A DNA stretch of 64,000 nt from Fallopia convolvulus (taxonomy: Eukaryota > Streptophyta > Magnoliopsida > Caryophyllales > Polygonaceae): positions 38,534,707-38,598,706 of the forward strand of contig OZ024736.1 of the NCBI GenBank assembly GCA_964016875.1, given 5' to 3'. Both the position numbers and the translations under genes were made by a program. How positions within the stretch are numbered: the first letter of the stretch is position 1; each line of letters opens with the position of its first letter. The notes beneath the pieces were generated by a model. That model did no database searches, had not been told where the DNA came from, and was given only the letters and a program-made list of their open reading frames with translations. Shown one piece after another: positions 1 to 11,800 of the stretch.

Positions 1-3000
1 GCGGGACTCGGTAGGCAGAGGCTAAGCTTGTGGCATAGGAAATAATGTTGTTGAGCACATCAGCAAGCTGGAGATGAGTCCTAACATGAACAGTAGCAAT
101 GAGGCCTTCCTTTATCATGTCCCGAATAAAATGGCAATCGATGCGGAGATGTTTAGTGCGCTCATGAAAAACGGGGTTAGCGGCCAGTTGAAGGGCGGAA
201 GCATTGTCACAGTGAAGCGGTATGGGAAGGCGAATTTGAATGGCGAAATCTCGAATCAAGCCTTCAAGCCATACAAGTTCACTAGCCGTTTGGGACATGC
301 TGCGATATTCACTCTCGGTTGATGATTTCGAAACGGTTTTCTGCTTTTTTGTTTTCCAAGATACGAGAGATTTGCCAAGGAAGACACAGTATCCAGTGAG
401 TGATCTGCAAGTGAAAGTGCACGCACCCCAGTCGGCATCACAATAGGCAGTAAGATCAAGACTGGTTTGCACTGGATAAAGTAAAGTGGTGTTGATCGTG
501 CCCTTTAAGTATCTGAGTAGATATTTGGCAGCTTGCATATGAGGGACACGAGGAGAGGAGAGGAACTGGCTTAATTGTTGGACACTAAAGGAAATATCAG
601 GCCTAGATAAGGTGAGGTATAAAAGCCTGCCAACGAGGCGGCGATAAGCTTCAGGATCTGAGATACACTCACCTGAATCTGGTTGTAAATGCAAATTGCG
701 TTGCATAGGGAATGGGGCAGGTTTACATTCAAGTAGGCCAAAATCAGTAATTAAGTCAAGGACATATTTTCTTTGGTTGAGCTTGATACCTGCATGTGAG
801 CGTGAGATTTCAAGCCCTAGGAAGTATCGAGCATGCCCCAGGTCTTTAATGGTGAAAGCCTTGTCTAAAGATGCTTTAATGGAAGCAATTTCAGTTGGAT
901 CATTGCCAGTCAAAAGCATGTCATCAACGTAAACTAAGGCTACTGTAGTCAGCCCTTGGGAGTGTTTTGTAAATAAGGAATAATCCTGGTGAGATTGAGT
1001 AAACCCCAATTGGAGAAGATGTTTGGTAAGCTCAACATTCCATTGGCGGCTCGCTTGCTTTAAGCCATAGATGGAACGGGTAAAATTACAGACTTGACCC
1101 GGTTTAGCTTTATTGTAGCCAGGAGGCGGTGTCATGTACACCTCTTCATCAAGAAAGCCATGCAGAAATGCATTGTTAATGTCAAGTTGATGGAGGGGCC
1201 AAGAATGAGCAACAGCTAGGGCTAGGACAACTCTGACTGTAGTGAATTTAGCCACAGGAGAGAAAGTGTGCTTGTAGTCTTTGTCTTTGACTTGGTTAAA
1301 GCCTTTAGCGACAAGACGGGCCTTTAAACGTTCAACATGGCCATTAGGGTGAAATTTGACTTTGTACACCCATTTGGATCCAATGGCCTTCTTGCCGGGG
1401 GGAAGTGAGGTCAATTCCCAAGTATGATTGTGTTCTAAGGCATCAATTTCTTGATTCATGGCATGAACCCAATCCTTGTCAAGCTTGGCTTGGGAATAGG
1501 AGGATGGTTCATGTATGGAAAAAACATTGAAAAGGGATTGAACATAATCAGTAGAATACTCTTGCAAATCATGCAAGGAGATGATATGAAAGGCTTGAGA
1601 AAAAGAATCTAGATCTGGGGTATCATCTAAAGGTAGTGGTTGTTTGGGAGGTAGGGTAGAACAGATGAAATCATCAAGTTTGGAGGGAGGTTTAGAAATT
1701 CTATGTGACCTTCTCAAGTTAGGAGGAGAAGGTACATAAAGTTCTTCTGGATCTGGGACAGGTTCTGGTGAAGGAGGGAGTTGGTTTGAAGGGAAATTTG
1801 TAGTGGTGTGTACTGGTGTGGGAGGGGTGGGATGATTAAGACGGTTTGGTAAGGGAGAAGATGGTTCAGCAGATTGCCAACCAAGGGTATCATCATCACT
1901 GGTGATGTGTGGTGGGAAGGTGAATGTGGGAGAAATAGGTTTTGTAATGGGTGCAGGGGAAGTTTTGAAAGGAAAGGAAGTTTCTCGAAAGAGTACATGT
2001 CTGGCAATGATGACCTTTTTGGACTCCAGACAGTAAAGCTTGTAAGCCTTTTGGCCCGGGGGATAACCTAAGAAGATACATTTCTGACTTGTGGGTTCAA
2101 ATTTAGCCCTTGATGCCTTGTCAGTCAGGGCATAACAGAGAAAACCAATGACTCTCAAGGATGAGTAGTCAGGATTGGTACCATGGAGTCTTTTAAAAGG
2201 TGTATCCCAATTTAGAACAGAAGATGGAAGTAGATTAATAAGATAGGTTGCTCCAAGAATACAGTCACCCCAAAAATGTTGAGGTAGACCTGCATGAATC
2301 ATGATAGCCCTGGCCATTTCCACTAAATGTCTGTGCTTGCGTTCTACTTTGCCATTCTGTTGTGGAACCCTGGGAGCTGAACGTTGATGCATTATCCCTT
2401 TCTGAATCAATAATTCTTTCATTGCTGAGTTGATGAATTCTGTACCATTATCAGTTCTCAGAACCTGAACCTTGGTATCAAACTGATTGTCCACATAATT
2501 CAAAAACTGTGTGATCTTCCTACACACCTGATCTTTGCTGTTTAAAAGAAAGGTCCATGTGGACCTCGAAAAGTCATCTACAACTGTCAAGAAGTAGTGT
2601 TCACCTGCATAGGTGGGTGTTCTGTAAGGTCCCCACAGATCCATATGTACTAAGGCAAAAGTTCTTGGAGCAATAGAATTACTAGAACAAAAAGGTAACT
2701 TGTGATTCTTGGAGAGATCACAAACTTCACATTCAAAATGCTTCAAGGTTTTGCAATCACACACTGAAATGTGTTGCATTTTAGACAGAGAAACATGCCC
2801 CAATCGAGCATGTTGAATATCCAAAGTAGCTAGATTATTACAACTCAGATTCGAACTGTAAAAAAAATCAGAATCCTTTTCTATGACATTAAAACTAAAT
2901 CCTGTTTCTGTACTGCAAAATTCTCCTTCATCTCCATGAAGCTTGTATAGACCGCCCTCTCTTCTCCCATAAGCAAGCACTCTTCTAGTAGTAAGGTCCT

Positions 3001-3112
3001 GCAGTGCACAATGACGTGTGCCAAAGATAAATGCACAACTGTCATTAGATAACAGCCTTGAAACTGAAATCAAGTTGTGCTTGAAAATAGGCATGTACAG
3101 AACATTTTTCCA
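1..3112 (-). pseudogene. Copia pol region: integrase, reverse transcriptase, RNase H (open to window edge)
   Basis: One reading frame of about 1,035 codons has no stop from about 3112 down to base 1. In order it shows the GAG-pre-integrase segment, the integrase catalytic core (HMDLWGPY near 2640, TDNGTEF near 2445, QQNGKVERKH near 2350), the RT core (LDINNAFLHG near 1175, YVDDMLL near 925) and RNase H (SKSSTESEY near 320, HCDN near 215, HERTKHL near 155). It is called a pseudogene because the polyprotein is broken upstream of it (frameshift near 3105-3112), so it cannot be translated as one gag-pol product from this copy. The last ~52 bases do not resemble the usual Copia RNase H tail after LADVL; see findings. 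Confidence 0.9.
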
Positions 3113-4597
3113 GCCTTAAGTGTTCAGTCAACTGAATGCTACCATATTGCTCTACTAATTGAGTGGAGCCATCTGGCAAGCCAATTCTTACTGGTTTGTT
3201 CAGATAATTCAAATCATTAAATAAGGACTTGTTATAAGTAACATGGTCCGTTGCACCAGAGTCAATGATCCAAACACATTTGTTAATTTTGATCCCAACT
3301 TCGTTAGACAAAAGAGCTAGGTTACCTGCAAAATTCACTGTTGGTCCCTTGTGTCCATTACTGCTGCCTTCACCAGTTGAGAATTTTCCCTTTATTTTCT
3401 TCATGAAGTCATTCACCAAGAAATTGACATAGGCTCTATCTTCCTATTTTATGTTGTCATGAACATCAATGTCAAGTGGTGACTCAAAGTTGTATTCTTC
3501 TTGCACGGTGTTCAAGACCTTTCCATGCTTGTCAACTCGGGGTCCCTTCCACCAGTCCGGGTACCCCACCAATCTGAAACAACTCTCTTTGAGGTGTCCA
3601 TTCTCATGACAAAAATCACATTTTCGATCATACTTCTGCTTCTTGTTGTCTCGAGATCCCTCTCGATCACTGCTTGGTCTTGGAGCATTATTACCATAGC
3701 TGTTGGAAAACTTTCCTCTGTTTTGACTGTCATATCCAGAATTTTGGCCAAATTGTCGACTCTGATGATGGCCTCCAGCCCTATTAACAGCAAGAGCATC
3801 AATTGAAGAGTTTCCAGCCCCTGTAACTTGGTTTTTGGTTTCGATTGACATCACCATTTGATATGCTTTGTTAAGATTGGGCAAAGGATCATACGAGAGT
3901 ATATGGTTCCTCACAGCATCATACGAATCAGATAGGCCCATAAGAAACTGCATCAGCTTCATAGTAGAGTCACGATCAACAATTCTCTTCATTAAACTGC
4001 ATCCACATTGATTAATAGCACCACATGCACAATAAGGAGTCCCTTCAGTAGATTGAAGCTCATCCCATAAGGCCTTTAGCCGATTGTAATACGCCATTAC
4101 TGACTGATTCTCCTGTTTCAGATGTTGATTTCCCTGTGCAGGTTGTAAATCAGAGGAGCATTCGACACATTAAAACGCTCTTCAATGTCAAGCCACAATG
4201 CTCGAGCAGAACTTGCAAATACAAAATTCTGGGCAACATCCTTCACCATGGAATTAATTATCCAGCTCATCACCATAAAGTTGCAGCGTTCCCAGAGCTC
4301 AAAATCTTCAGAATCAGCATCTGGTCTGGGGTACGTTCCATCGATGAAGCAAAGCTTCATTTTGGATCCTAGGGCAATCCGCACATTCCGGCTCCAAACT
4401 GCGAAATTAGAGCCATCAAAGGGAACGGTGACAAGATTCATACCTGGTCCATCTGAGTTGGACAAGAAGAGAGGGTCGAATTTGGGCGTGTTCCCTTCAT
4501 TACGAGCACCCATGAATCGAAGTCGTCCACCGCCAGTAGCTCGGGGTGTGTGACCAGTAAGATCTCCGCGAAAGACAGACTCTCTGTCGTCGGCCAT
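3045..4597 (-). pseudogene. Copia gag and protease, broken
   Basis: The gag start is taken as the ATG at 4597, about 100 bases inside the primer binding site. The first piece (4597-4118) holds the N-terminal Copia gag domain. A one-base loss near 4118-4125 moves the frame, and gag continues at 4097-3444 with a CCHC zinc knuckle (CDFCHENGHLKESC). An in-frame TAG at 3444-3446 then separates gag from the protease segment, where the DSGATDH motif gives the catalytic Asp. A second one-base shift near 3105-3112 leads into pol. Gag would form the particle shell and the protease would process the polyprotein. All three lesions are single-base events. Confidence 0.88.
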
Positions 4598-4699
4598 CGT
4601 TGAATCAGAAAACTAGGCGAATGTTCAGGAACAAGAGAACACGCGTTATGTGAAGGAATCAAAGGAAGAGAACCCTAACCACAGGAATTCGGACCTGTA

Positions 4700-4711
4700 G
4701 CTCTGATACCA
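4700..4711 (-). other. Primer binding site, initiator Met-tRNA
   Basis: On the minus strand this reads TGGTATCAGAGC, complementary to the 3' end of plant initiator Met-tRNA. It lies directly next to the inner edge of the LTR and fixes the direction of the element. Confidence 0.93.
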
Positions 4712-4993
4712 TGTAAAGAATCAGCCAAACAACTGATTCTGGTGCTGAATGAGGAAGATCGAGACAGCAATGAATGTAACAGTATTAATCGAAAGAAGAA
4801 AAGTGAGTGACTTGGAGAGAAAACTTCTCTATCTGGGAACTTGTGTTTACAAGCCACTAAAGCGGCGAAAAAGAGGCAAGCTACAATATATACAAGCACT
4901 ACAGAAAACCTAGCTGACTAAGCTGTACAGGCTGTACAAATAAAGGTGGATCCCATAAGAGCCAAGTAGGCAATATATGGGATATAACCAACA
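4712..4993 (-). repeat. 5' LTR of the left Copia element
   Basis: About 282 bases between the primer binding site and the flanking DNA. On the minus strand it begins TGTTGGTTATATCCC and ends in CA next to the primer binding site. The outer edge is chosen for the TGTTGG start; the alternatives 4990 or 4995 cannot be excluded because the partner LTR is outside the window. The first flanking bases, CATTT from 4994, are one half of the expected 5-bp target duplication. Confidence 0.8.
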
Positions 4994-5216
4994 CATTTTT
5001 ATGCTCTTTTTTTCTCTTATGAAAGATTGAAAAAACTAAAGAAAATAAATTCTTTGTTATTAGATAGAAATTAAATGTCAAAAGTTAATATATGAACGAG
5101 TTTATATGGCTTCATGTCACCATCAACATTATAGTGTATGAACTGTTTTGTGGATCTCTTGCTGAAGAAAGTTGATACATTTTATTCTTCTGCTTCTTCT
5201 TATTTATTCCCGTATT

Positions 5217-5386
5217 CAGTGTTCTAAAAAACGCTATGCGGACCTTGGGCGGAGAGGGGCCGCCTAGCGCCTAAACGGTTTGAATGGTTGGGCGGCTCTA
5301 GACGGGTGCTTAGTAGTTTGAAAGGCTAGGCTGGCAAAGACCTTCCAGCGCCTAGGTGAGGCCTAGACAGGGTTCTTAGAACAGTG
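5217..5386. mobile_element. hAT-type MITE, GC-rich
   Basis: A 170-bp unit whose ends are imperfect inverted repeats: CAGTGTTCTAAAAAAC on the left, and CACTGTTCTAAGAACC as the reverse complement of the right end. The interior is rich in GCGCCTAGG-like words. The flanking 8-mers CCCGTATT and CTTGTATT differ only by two C/T transitions, which fits an old 8-bp hAT target duplication. It lies in the spacer downstream of the ALP1-like gene, and 5387-5770 shows nothing further. Confidence 0.7.
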
Positions 5387-5770
5387 CTTGTATTACAGTA
5401 TTGAGTATTCTTTTGAGCCTAACAGGAAGTTTTAATGTGAGAGAGTTTAGAGACATACCTTAGAGATATGCTGAACATCGAATCCATACTCAAATTTAAG
5501 CCGTTAAACATGATCAATCCACCTATGAGCCAGAAACAAGCTCTTGTAATTCTACAATGAGAAACAAGAACTGTTCAATTTAAATTCAAGTTTCTTATAT
5601 ACAATTTGATCAAGTTCAAAAGCTATCCGGTGAAGTTTGAAAACACAAAGAAAACAGCATATCAAAAGAAAACCTCATCTGTAGGAAACTAATGTAAACA
5701 TCGAAAACTGAAGATTCTAACACAAACAACTAACAGAGAAATGATCAAATGAATACATTTTTCTCCTCTT

Positions 5771-8732
5771 CTAAGAATGAAGAGGCTGTTTCCCAGATAA
5801 ATGGAGGGCAAGCTTATCCCTCACATCCAAGGCCGTTTTATCGACAGATTCACACACCAGCTGGCGATACCCGGAATCATGCAAGTGAGACAAAGACATC
5901 TCATCCTGCACATCATCCTCCATATCAATCACAATATTGTGAAGAATGCAACACACAAGAATAATGCTTGGTAGCCTATGCTTATCTGGTCTCCACATCA
6001 CACCATCAATAATCTTCCAAGTCTCCTTCAACCGGCTTAAAGCCCTCAAAGCCACCATTCTCGTGGCAAAATGTCGCTTATTAAAATTCACTTCAGCTTC
6101 TGAAAGATTATTTCCTTGGTAAGGAGTGAGAAGCCATGGCAATAAGGGAAATCCAGAATCTCCAACAATGTATTCTCTTAATTCAACTCCTTCCGAGATA
6201 TTTTGAGTCTTCCCATCTAGCCTTTTCCCCTTCTCACACATCTTGAACAAGTTTGAGCTCTTGAGAACGAGGGGGTCAGTTATTTTACCAGGCCAGCCTG
6301 TCACAATGTCAATGAACCTCATATCAGGGTCCACCACAGCTTGCAAGATCATGCTGTGATTCTTCTCATGGTCACACCAGACTTTTGTCGAGGGGTCTGC
6401 TATTGGCAAGCACATCAAGATATGGGTTGTTTCTATGGCTCCACAACAATTTGGCAAGCCTTTGATTTTCTCGAATTTGGATTTAATTTCCAACATTTTG
6501 GGCTCGGTTTCGGGCCATTTAACGTGGAGAAGGGCCTTTTCTTCCATGACTTCAACGAAACGCCACGTCACTTGGGAGACAGTTGATTGATTGAGGCCGA
6601 ATGTTTCTCCAACAATTAGGAGCGAATCACCAGAGCTCAGTCTTCTCAGGGCAACAGCTACATGATCATTCAAGGACAAGGGCTTGCCATTTGAGAAACT
6701 GAAGTTTCCTGGCTTAGATGTGAAGTCCTCTTCAACAAGCGAGCAAATGTACTGGAATGACTTTCTTGACAGCTTGAAAATAGATTCGAACATATCTAGT
6801 CCTTTTGTAGGCACCACACGACCTGGAAAAGTAAGTAATAGGGCAGATAAGGTCCTTCACATCTCTTAGAATACTACCAAGCAATAAAATGTAAGAAATA
6901 TCTTGAATTCAGCTTTCCAAACATAACAGCTGATATTTTTACCTAAGCCTTGGATCTACATAGACAAAGATTACCATAAATGCATCCACCACAAAGAAAG
7001 GGACTTTCATGGAAGTTTGATCATATTTACAATTCTCAAACCCTTTGTTTTTGTATACCCTTCTCATTCTATATATTTTTGCCACACTGATGACCTCCTA
7101 ATCTATACCAAAAGTAAAGACTTTAAATTTTCCAGAGGTGCACTAATGCTACCCTTAGTATTTGCACTCCTGTCCAGTATGTTAGTCTTAGAATGGTATG
7201 AAGAATAGAAAAGGATTCATATAACAAAGCTCCAACTTTTGCCATTGGTCAGAGTGAGTAAAATCATTTCATGAAATTCAAGCTCCTATCTTTTAGCATT
7301 ACTTTGAATGGCATTCATATCATTAATTACTTACAAAAACATCAGAGCGATTAGCAGTTATAAAAACCCCTAATTTCCCCATCAACCAGAGTCAGTAGGA
7401 CCCTTTCATGAAAGCCTTAATCTTGTAACTTCTAATGCATTCATAAAAATAGATTAATTACAAAAGCATAAGGACAATCAGCACTTGCTCAATCTTTTAA
7501 AGAGTCAGTCAGGACTTCAGCAAAATATTATTTCAACTTCTGCAAAATACATAAGCGGGACTATAATGGGTCAATGATATTGTTGTTGATGTACTTTTGT
7601 TTCTTGGAAATACACACTACAACATCTAAAGTAGGTTCCTTTGATATAAGAGAAAAACCAGCACTGTGTCAATGCTCATAGTTCCAACTTCCAAATATCG
7701 TATCTATGACCATACAATATCCTTACATGCCAGGAAAGGAACAAAGCACATATTATAGTCTACCTATTCAAAAACGACCCATGGTTTCATATTCAAAGAT
7801 TAGAAAGTTTATCATATATCAAACATCGGAGCATCAACTATTCACTAACCGATGACTGATGTCCATTTCCAATGAAAAAATGAAAAAACAAAGAACCCAC
7901 ATTTTCCACTTTCAGATCTCCAAACATACCAAAACAGATTAAACACTTCTTATCTAATACAAGTACAGCTGATGTAGAATTAACAGCATAAAATGCTCTA
8001 AGCAGTAAGCATCCAGTGGGAAAACCTAAACTATTGCACATCAAAGAACTTGACTTGTTGCCTAACCCTAGAATCCTCAAATGGTACACTGCATTTTGCA
8101 AAGTGAAATCAACAATAAATCTCAAATCATAACATGATTGCTTTCCCAATTGAGTTTCAAAACTGCACAAGATGCACATACATACAACATATAACAACAG
8201 CAGCGACAACCCCAACAAAAACAGCGAATACAGATCAAGTAACCTAAAACAACAGATGTAATTGTTGGTTCTGGTAAAAGGAAACAAAATCTTAGTAATC
8301 TAGCAATATTAACAAAAATAAAAATAAAAACTTTAGAAGCAAGATGCATTTGCAATATAACATTCAATATCAATATAACAAAATCAAATTCATATCCATT
8401 TAAGCACATCACCAAAGCAATCGTACAAGAAGCCCCATGAAAATAAAGAAATTTGAAGTGATCAGTAAACAGCAATTGAGTAAACAGAAATCATAAGCAA
8501 GTAGAAGCGAAACAACAAACCACCCAGAAAGAAGCATACACATAAGCGAAACCAAAATGGGCAACAAGTAATTTGAATTTTAGATACAAGGAAGGGGAAA
8601 TAAATAGAATAATATACCACTAATCCTCTTGGAGAAGTCGACCCACCAATCCCCAGACTCTTTCATCTCAGAAAACCCGTTTGGTTTCTCAAACTTTCTC
8701 CTCTTCTTCAATCCTCCTCTTGCTGGACCCAT
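5771..8732 (-). CDS. ALP1-like protein (domesticated PIF/Harbinger nuclease), 2 exons
   Basis: Exon 1 is 8732-8618 and exon 2 is 6822-5771, giving 388 aa. The intron (8617-6823) has GT-AG ends and splits a Gly codon in phase 1. The N-terminus MGPARGGLKKRRK and the DDWW-like GDWWVDFSKRISG match the plant ALP1/At3g55350-like family. A helix-turn-helix region lies near residues 85-135 and a DDE_4 nuclease fold follows. At the triad, the first Asp is Glu (GAIETTH, residue 169), the second is kept (GDSG, Asp 260), and the position of the expected Glu is Leu (RMVALRAL, about 297). The protein is therefore unlikely to cut DNA. ALP1 itself is known to associate with Polycomb PRC2 and oppose silencing; this function is only inferred here. 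No inverted repeats flank the gene, as expected for a host gene. The intron holds only AT-rich sequence and frame shadows. Confidence 0.88.
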
Positions 8733-9932
8733 TTGAAGCAATCGAATCAAACCCACAACTAGAAACAACAAATAAGTAGAATTGTTAGCAGTGAAATTCA
8801 AAAAGAGAGCAGATACTGTAATGAAAAAGGAAAGATCATGGAAATGGTGGAGGGTTTTCTTTGAAGCAAACCATGCAAAGATCCGGTTTGGATTAGTGGG
8901 GTTAGTCGCAGGAGGAGAATGTTAAAACATGCAAACAAGAAAGCTGTTTTGAGATAGAAGAAGCGGAAGTGGGGGAAGAGAGGAGAAATCTAAAAGCTAA
9001 AGATGTGGGTTCGTGTTGGTTTTAGACAATGTAGCCAAACCAAGCGAAGTGGGAGAATATCAACGCTTCAATGTTGGGCTGCTCTTTAGAATTGGGAGCG
9101 GAAATCCTATTCTTCAATTGTTGTGCACCATATTTTTCAATCTTATGTAATTGTCTCATGACTTGTCCACTTCGACCTGTCAATGTTGTTATGTGTTTGG
9201 ATCGAATACTCGTAACCCAATTTTGAGAGAGGCTCTCCCAAAAATAGTTAGTTTCTTTATACATGTTCCCAATATTGATTAATGTATGAATCGGGTAATT
9301 TGTGGCCTTTTTTAAAAAAAGACACTTCCTGTTTAGTTTCTCTATAATACTGTCATGAAATTAGATTCAATGTCAACACTTCAAGAGGTTTAGAGCCACT
9401 TTACCACTATATTAATTGAATGTTAGACATAACCTAACACTTTTTAAACATTGGAATGAAGAGGGTAGAAAATTATTAAAAAAAAGTTATGTTGGATAAA
9501 TTTTGCTCCGAGTTGATGCGTGTGAAGTATCAAGGGCATGACATATTGTTGAAAATTTTAATCTTAGTACTGGTGTTTACAGATGCAATTAGATGTAATA
9601 AGAAACCTTTTTTTTTGGACATGAATGTAATAAGAAACTTGATGTAGGTTTGAAAAGTACACATTGGTTGGTGGTTGGACAAGAATATGATTTAAAATAT
9701 CCATACATAGAGCTGTCTTGCTGAGATGTATGCATTCAACTTAGGCTTTAAAGTTTATAAGGGAGGACTTTGCTATTATTTCTTTTATTTATGGTCTTTT
9801 ATTTATTATCCCTAAGAGTATTAATCATATTTATTACTATATGCTATAAACTTTTAATATTGTTCTCGAATATATATGAACTTTAGAGTTTTAAATGGCC
9901 GGTCTCCTCTCTAGTGATCTTTTCTGTAAGTA

Positions 9933-10453
9933 TCTATAACTATATATTAAAGTTGTTCCTTTTTGAGCCACCAGAACGATTCTGGCCCCACCTCATATTT
10001 ATAAAATTAATTTTTATTTCTTTAACTTTTTTCTATTAAATTCTTCTCTAACTATTTAAATTTATCTTTAACATCAAACAAATATCTTTATTTAGTATAA
10101 CAATATCTTTTATAAACTTCCTTATACAAATATTTAAAATTAAAGATAACAAATTTAAAATATTTTAAAATAAATATAAATATCTTTATCTTATAACATA
10201 ATATCTTTTCACGAATATGTATATATATATTCTTTATAATAATAAAAATAGGTGATATAATATTGAATAGATATATTGAAATATTTGATAATCTCTAAAT
10301 TTATGTACATAGAAAGTAATAAAATATGAATAATATAATATTTGATTATAAAATCTACCCTAATACATTATAAAGCAGAACCCAAGTCTATTGTAAAATT
10401 TGCGCCACGTGGCATTTTTGAATAAATTAATGTAAAATTATATTTTAATAAAT
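9933..10453 (+). mobile_element. Helitron-derived fragments
   Basis: Two Helitron-like 5' ends occur here, each beginning TC after an A: TCTATAACTATATATTAAAG at 9933 and TCTACCCTAATACATTATAA at 10354. The second is nearly identical over ~85 bases to the start of the better-preserved element at 16327. No clear hairpin plus CTAG end was found, so these are treated as truncated or decayed copies. Confidence 0.45.
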
Positions 10454-11312
10454 CTTGTAACAACTTATAGTATTCTTGCTATATATATACTAAATAGATA
10501 ACATTTTTATATAATTTTTTATGTATATAATTTTCTATCTAGGGATTATGTATTAGTTTACTTACAATAGATAACATATTTATATAATTTTTATATACAT
10601 AAATTCCTATGAGAGTTTTTATAGTCAACTGTCTAACAATGAACCTTTGACTCAATATCTTTGAAGTTTCAATTGATTTAAAAGTATACAAACCAACGAA
10701 ACCATAAAATGCATTAATTGGTAATTGGAATATAGATCAAATTGTGTAATTGGATGGTGTTCATAGACTGGCAATAGCATTTTTTCCTATATTAATTCAT
10801 TAACTTCAAAGGATTTGTATTCATAAATCTATAAACGAAGTGAAAGAGATGTAAAGGTCAGGACAAAGAGCATGTGTACTTGCATATAAGAGGCAATTTT
10901 TTCGTTTTTAAATAGCAATTCGCTCTCAAGTACTGCATATTACCAATGGATAAACTTCTTCCTGTCCAGATTAAATATGGGCCCAAAAGCCCGGGTTAAG
11001 AAACCCACGGATCCAAAAGCCCAAAGTCAAGCTGACAAGCCCATGGGCCCACTTTTTCCCATCAACTTAAACACAGAACAATTTTTGTTTGGGGACGGAA
11101 TTCACACGTTACAAGATTAGAAGTGACTAAGTGATCATAATATGTGATGCTGATGCACATTCTTGCTATGCATAAAAATGTATATACGCTTCAAGTAAGC
11201 GAGACTGAACAATTGGTTCAAATATTTATAGACTTGCATCATTTTTTTTACAACTAGATAGAAGTTCTTATGAGGTGATCGATCCTAAGCAAAAAATTGA
11301 GTGGAACAGAAA

Positions 11313-11356
11313 GCCATAGATTAAGAGGACAGGAGCCATAGATTAAGAGGACAGGT
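11313..11356. repeat. 22-bp tandem duplication
   Basis: GCCATAGATTAAGAGGACAG plus two bases occurs twice head to tail, differing only at the last base. It looks like a recent slippage or fill-in duplication with no evident function. Confidence 0.85.
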
Positions 11357-11800
11357 GAATGTTGAGCTCAAACTCCAAAGCAAATGAAACAAAGTTCGAG
11401 CCTAGCTTAGCTGGTCAACTTGCAACTAAAGATGTGCATATTTTTTAGTACTACTAATTTAGCAAAAAGGATCCCTTTACAGCTTTCCAAACATTAAAAT
11501 ACCACACTTCCTCACACTTTCACTTTCACACTTTCAGGTGTTGATTGAAATTTGAGCGCCCTTCCACCTCGTGTGTTCAAAATTCTATGCAATTCTTGTT
11601 TGTTAACTTGTGTTTCTACCAAATTCTACTACCACTATTCTTCTCCTACTCCCACCATACAAACACATTCCACAAGGCATTGTACGAGTCCATGAACAAA
11701 ATTAAATAACTCATTAAAAAACACCACATAGCTCATAGCTGTGCAACCTGAATACGCCTATTATATTTTTTTAATAGACATTTCTGCCTTTAATGGCGCT

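Larger units (their letters stand above)
1..4993 (-). mobile_element. Ty1/Copia LTR retrotransposon, partial (runs off left edge)
   Basis: Read on the minus strand, the order is 5' LTR (4993-4712), primer binding site, gag, aspartic protease, integrase, reverse transcriptase and RNase H. Integrase before RT is the Copia order. The 3' end and 3' LTR lie outside the window. The element inserts copies of itself through an RNA intermediate made in virus-like particles. This copy carries one in-frame stop and two frameshifts in gag-protease, but the pol frame is open from about 3112 to base 1. It belongs to a different family from the copy at 46341-51230, although both use the same tRNA primer. 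Confidence 0.95.
8733..11800. other. Spacer between ALP1-like and SOSEKI genes
   Basis: About 3.1 kb without a convincing gene. The first ~270 bases should hold the ALP1-like 5' UTR and promoter. From 9,270 to 10,900 the DNA is very AT-rich and carries Helitron-like pieces (see separate entries). Bases 10,976-11,060 contain a cluster of GGGCCC/AGCCC words of the kind found in plant site II promoters, but no nearby gene uses it. A 22-bp tandem duplication (11313-11334, 11335-11356) is present. Nothing else was recognised. Confidence 0.6.

Noticed and set aside
7838..8475. Minus-strand frames in the ALP1-like intron
   Set aside because: Cys/Leu-rich peptides without any domain, lying between two exons that join in phase.
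10976..11060. Promoter made of GGGCCC/AGCCC words
   Set aside because: No gene starts near it in either direction; the nearest gene end is the 3' end of SOSEKI.
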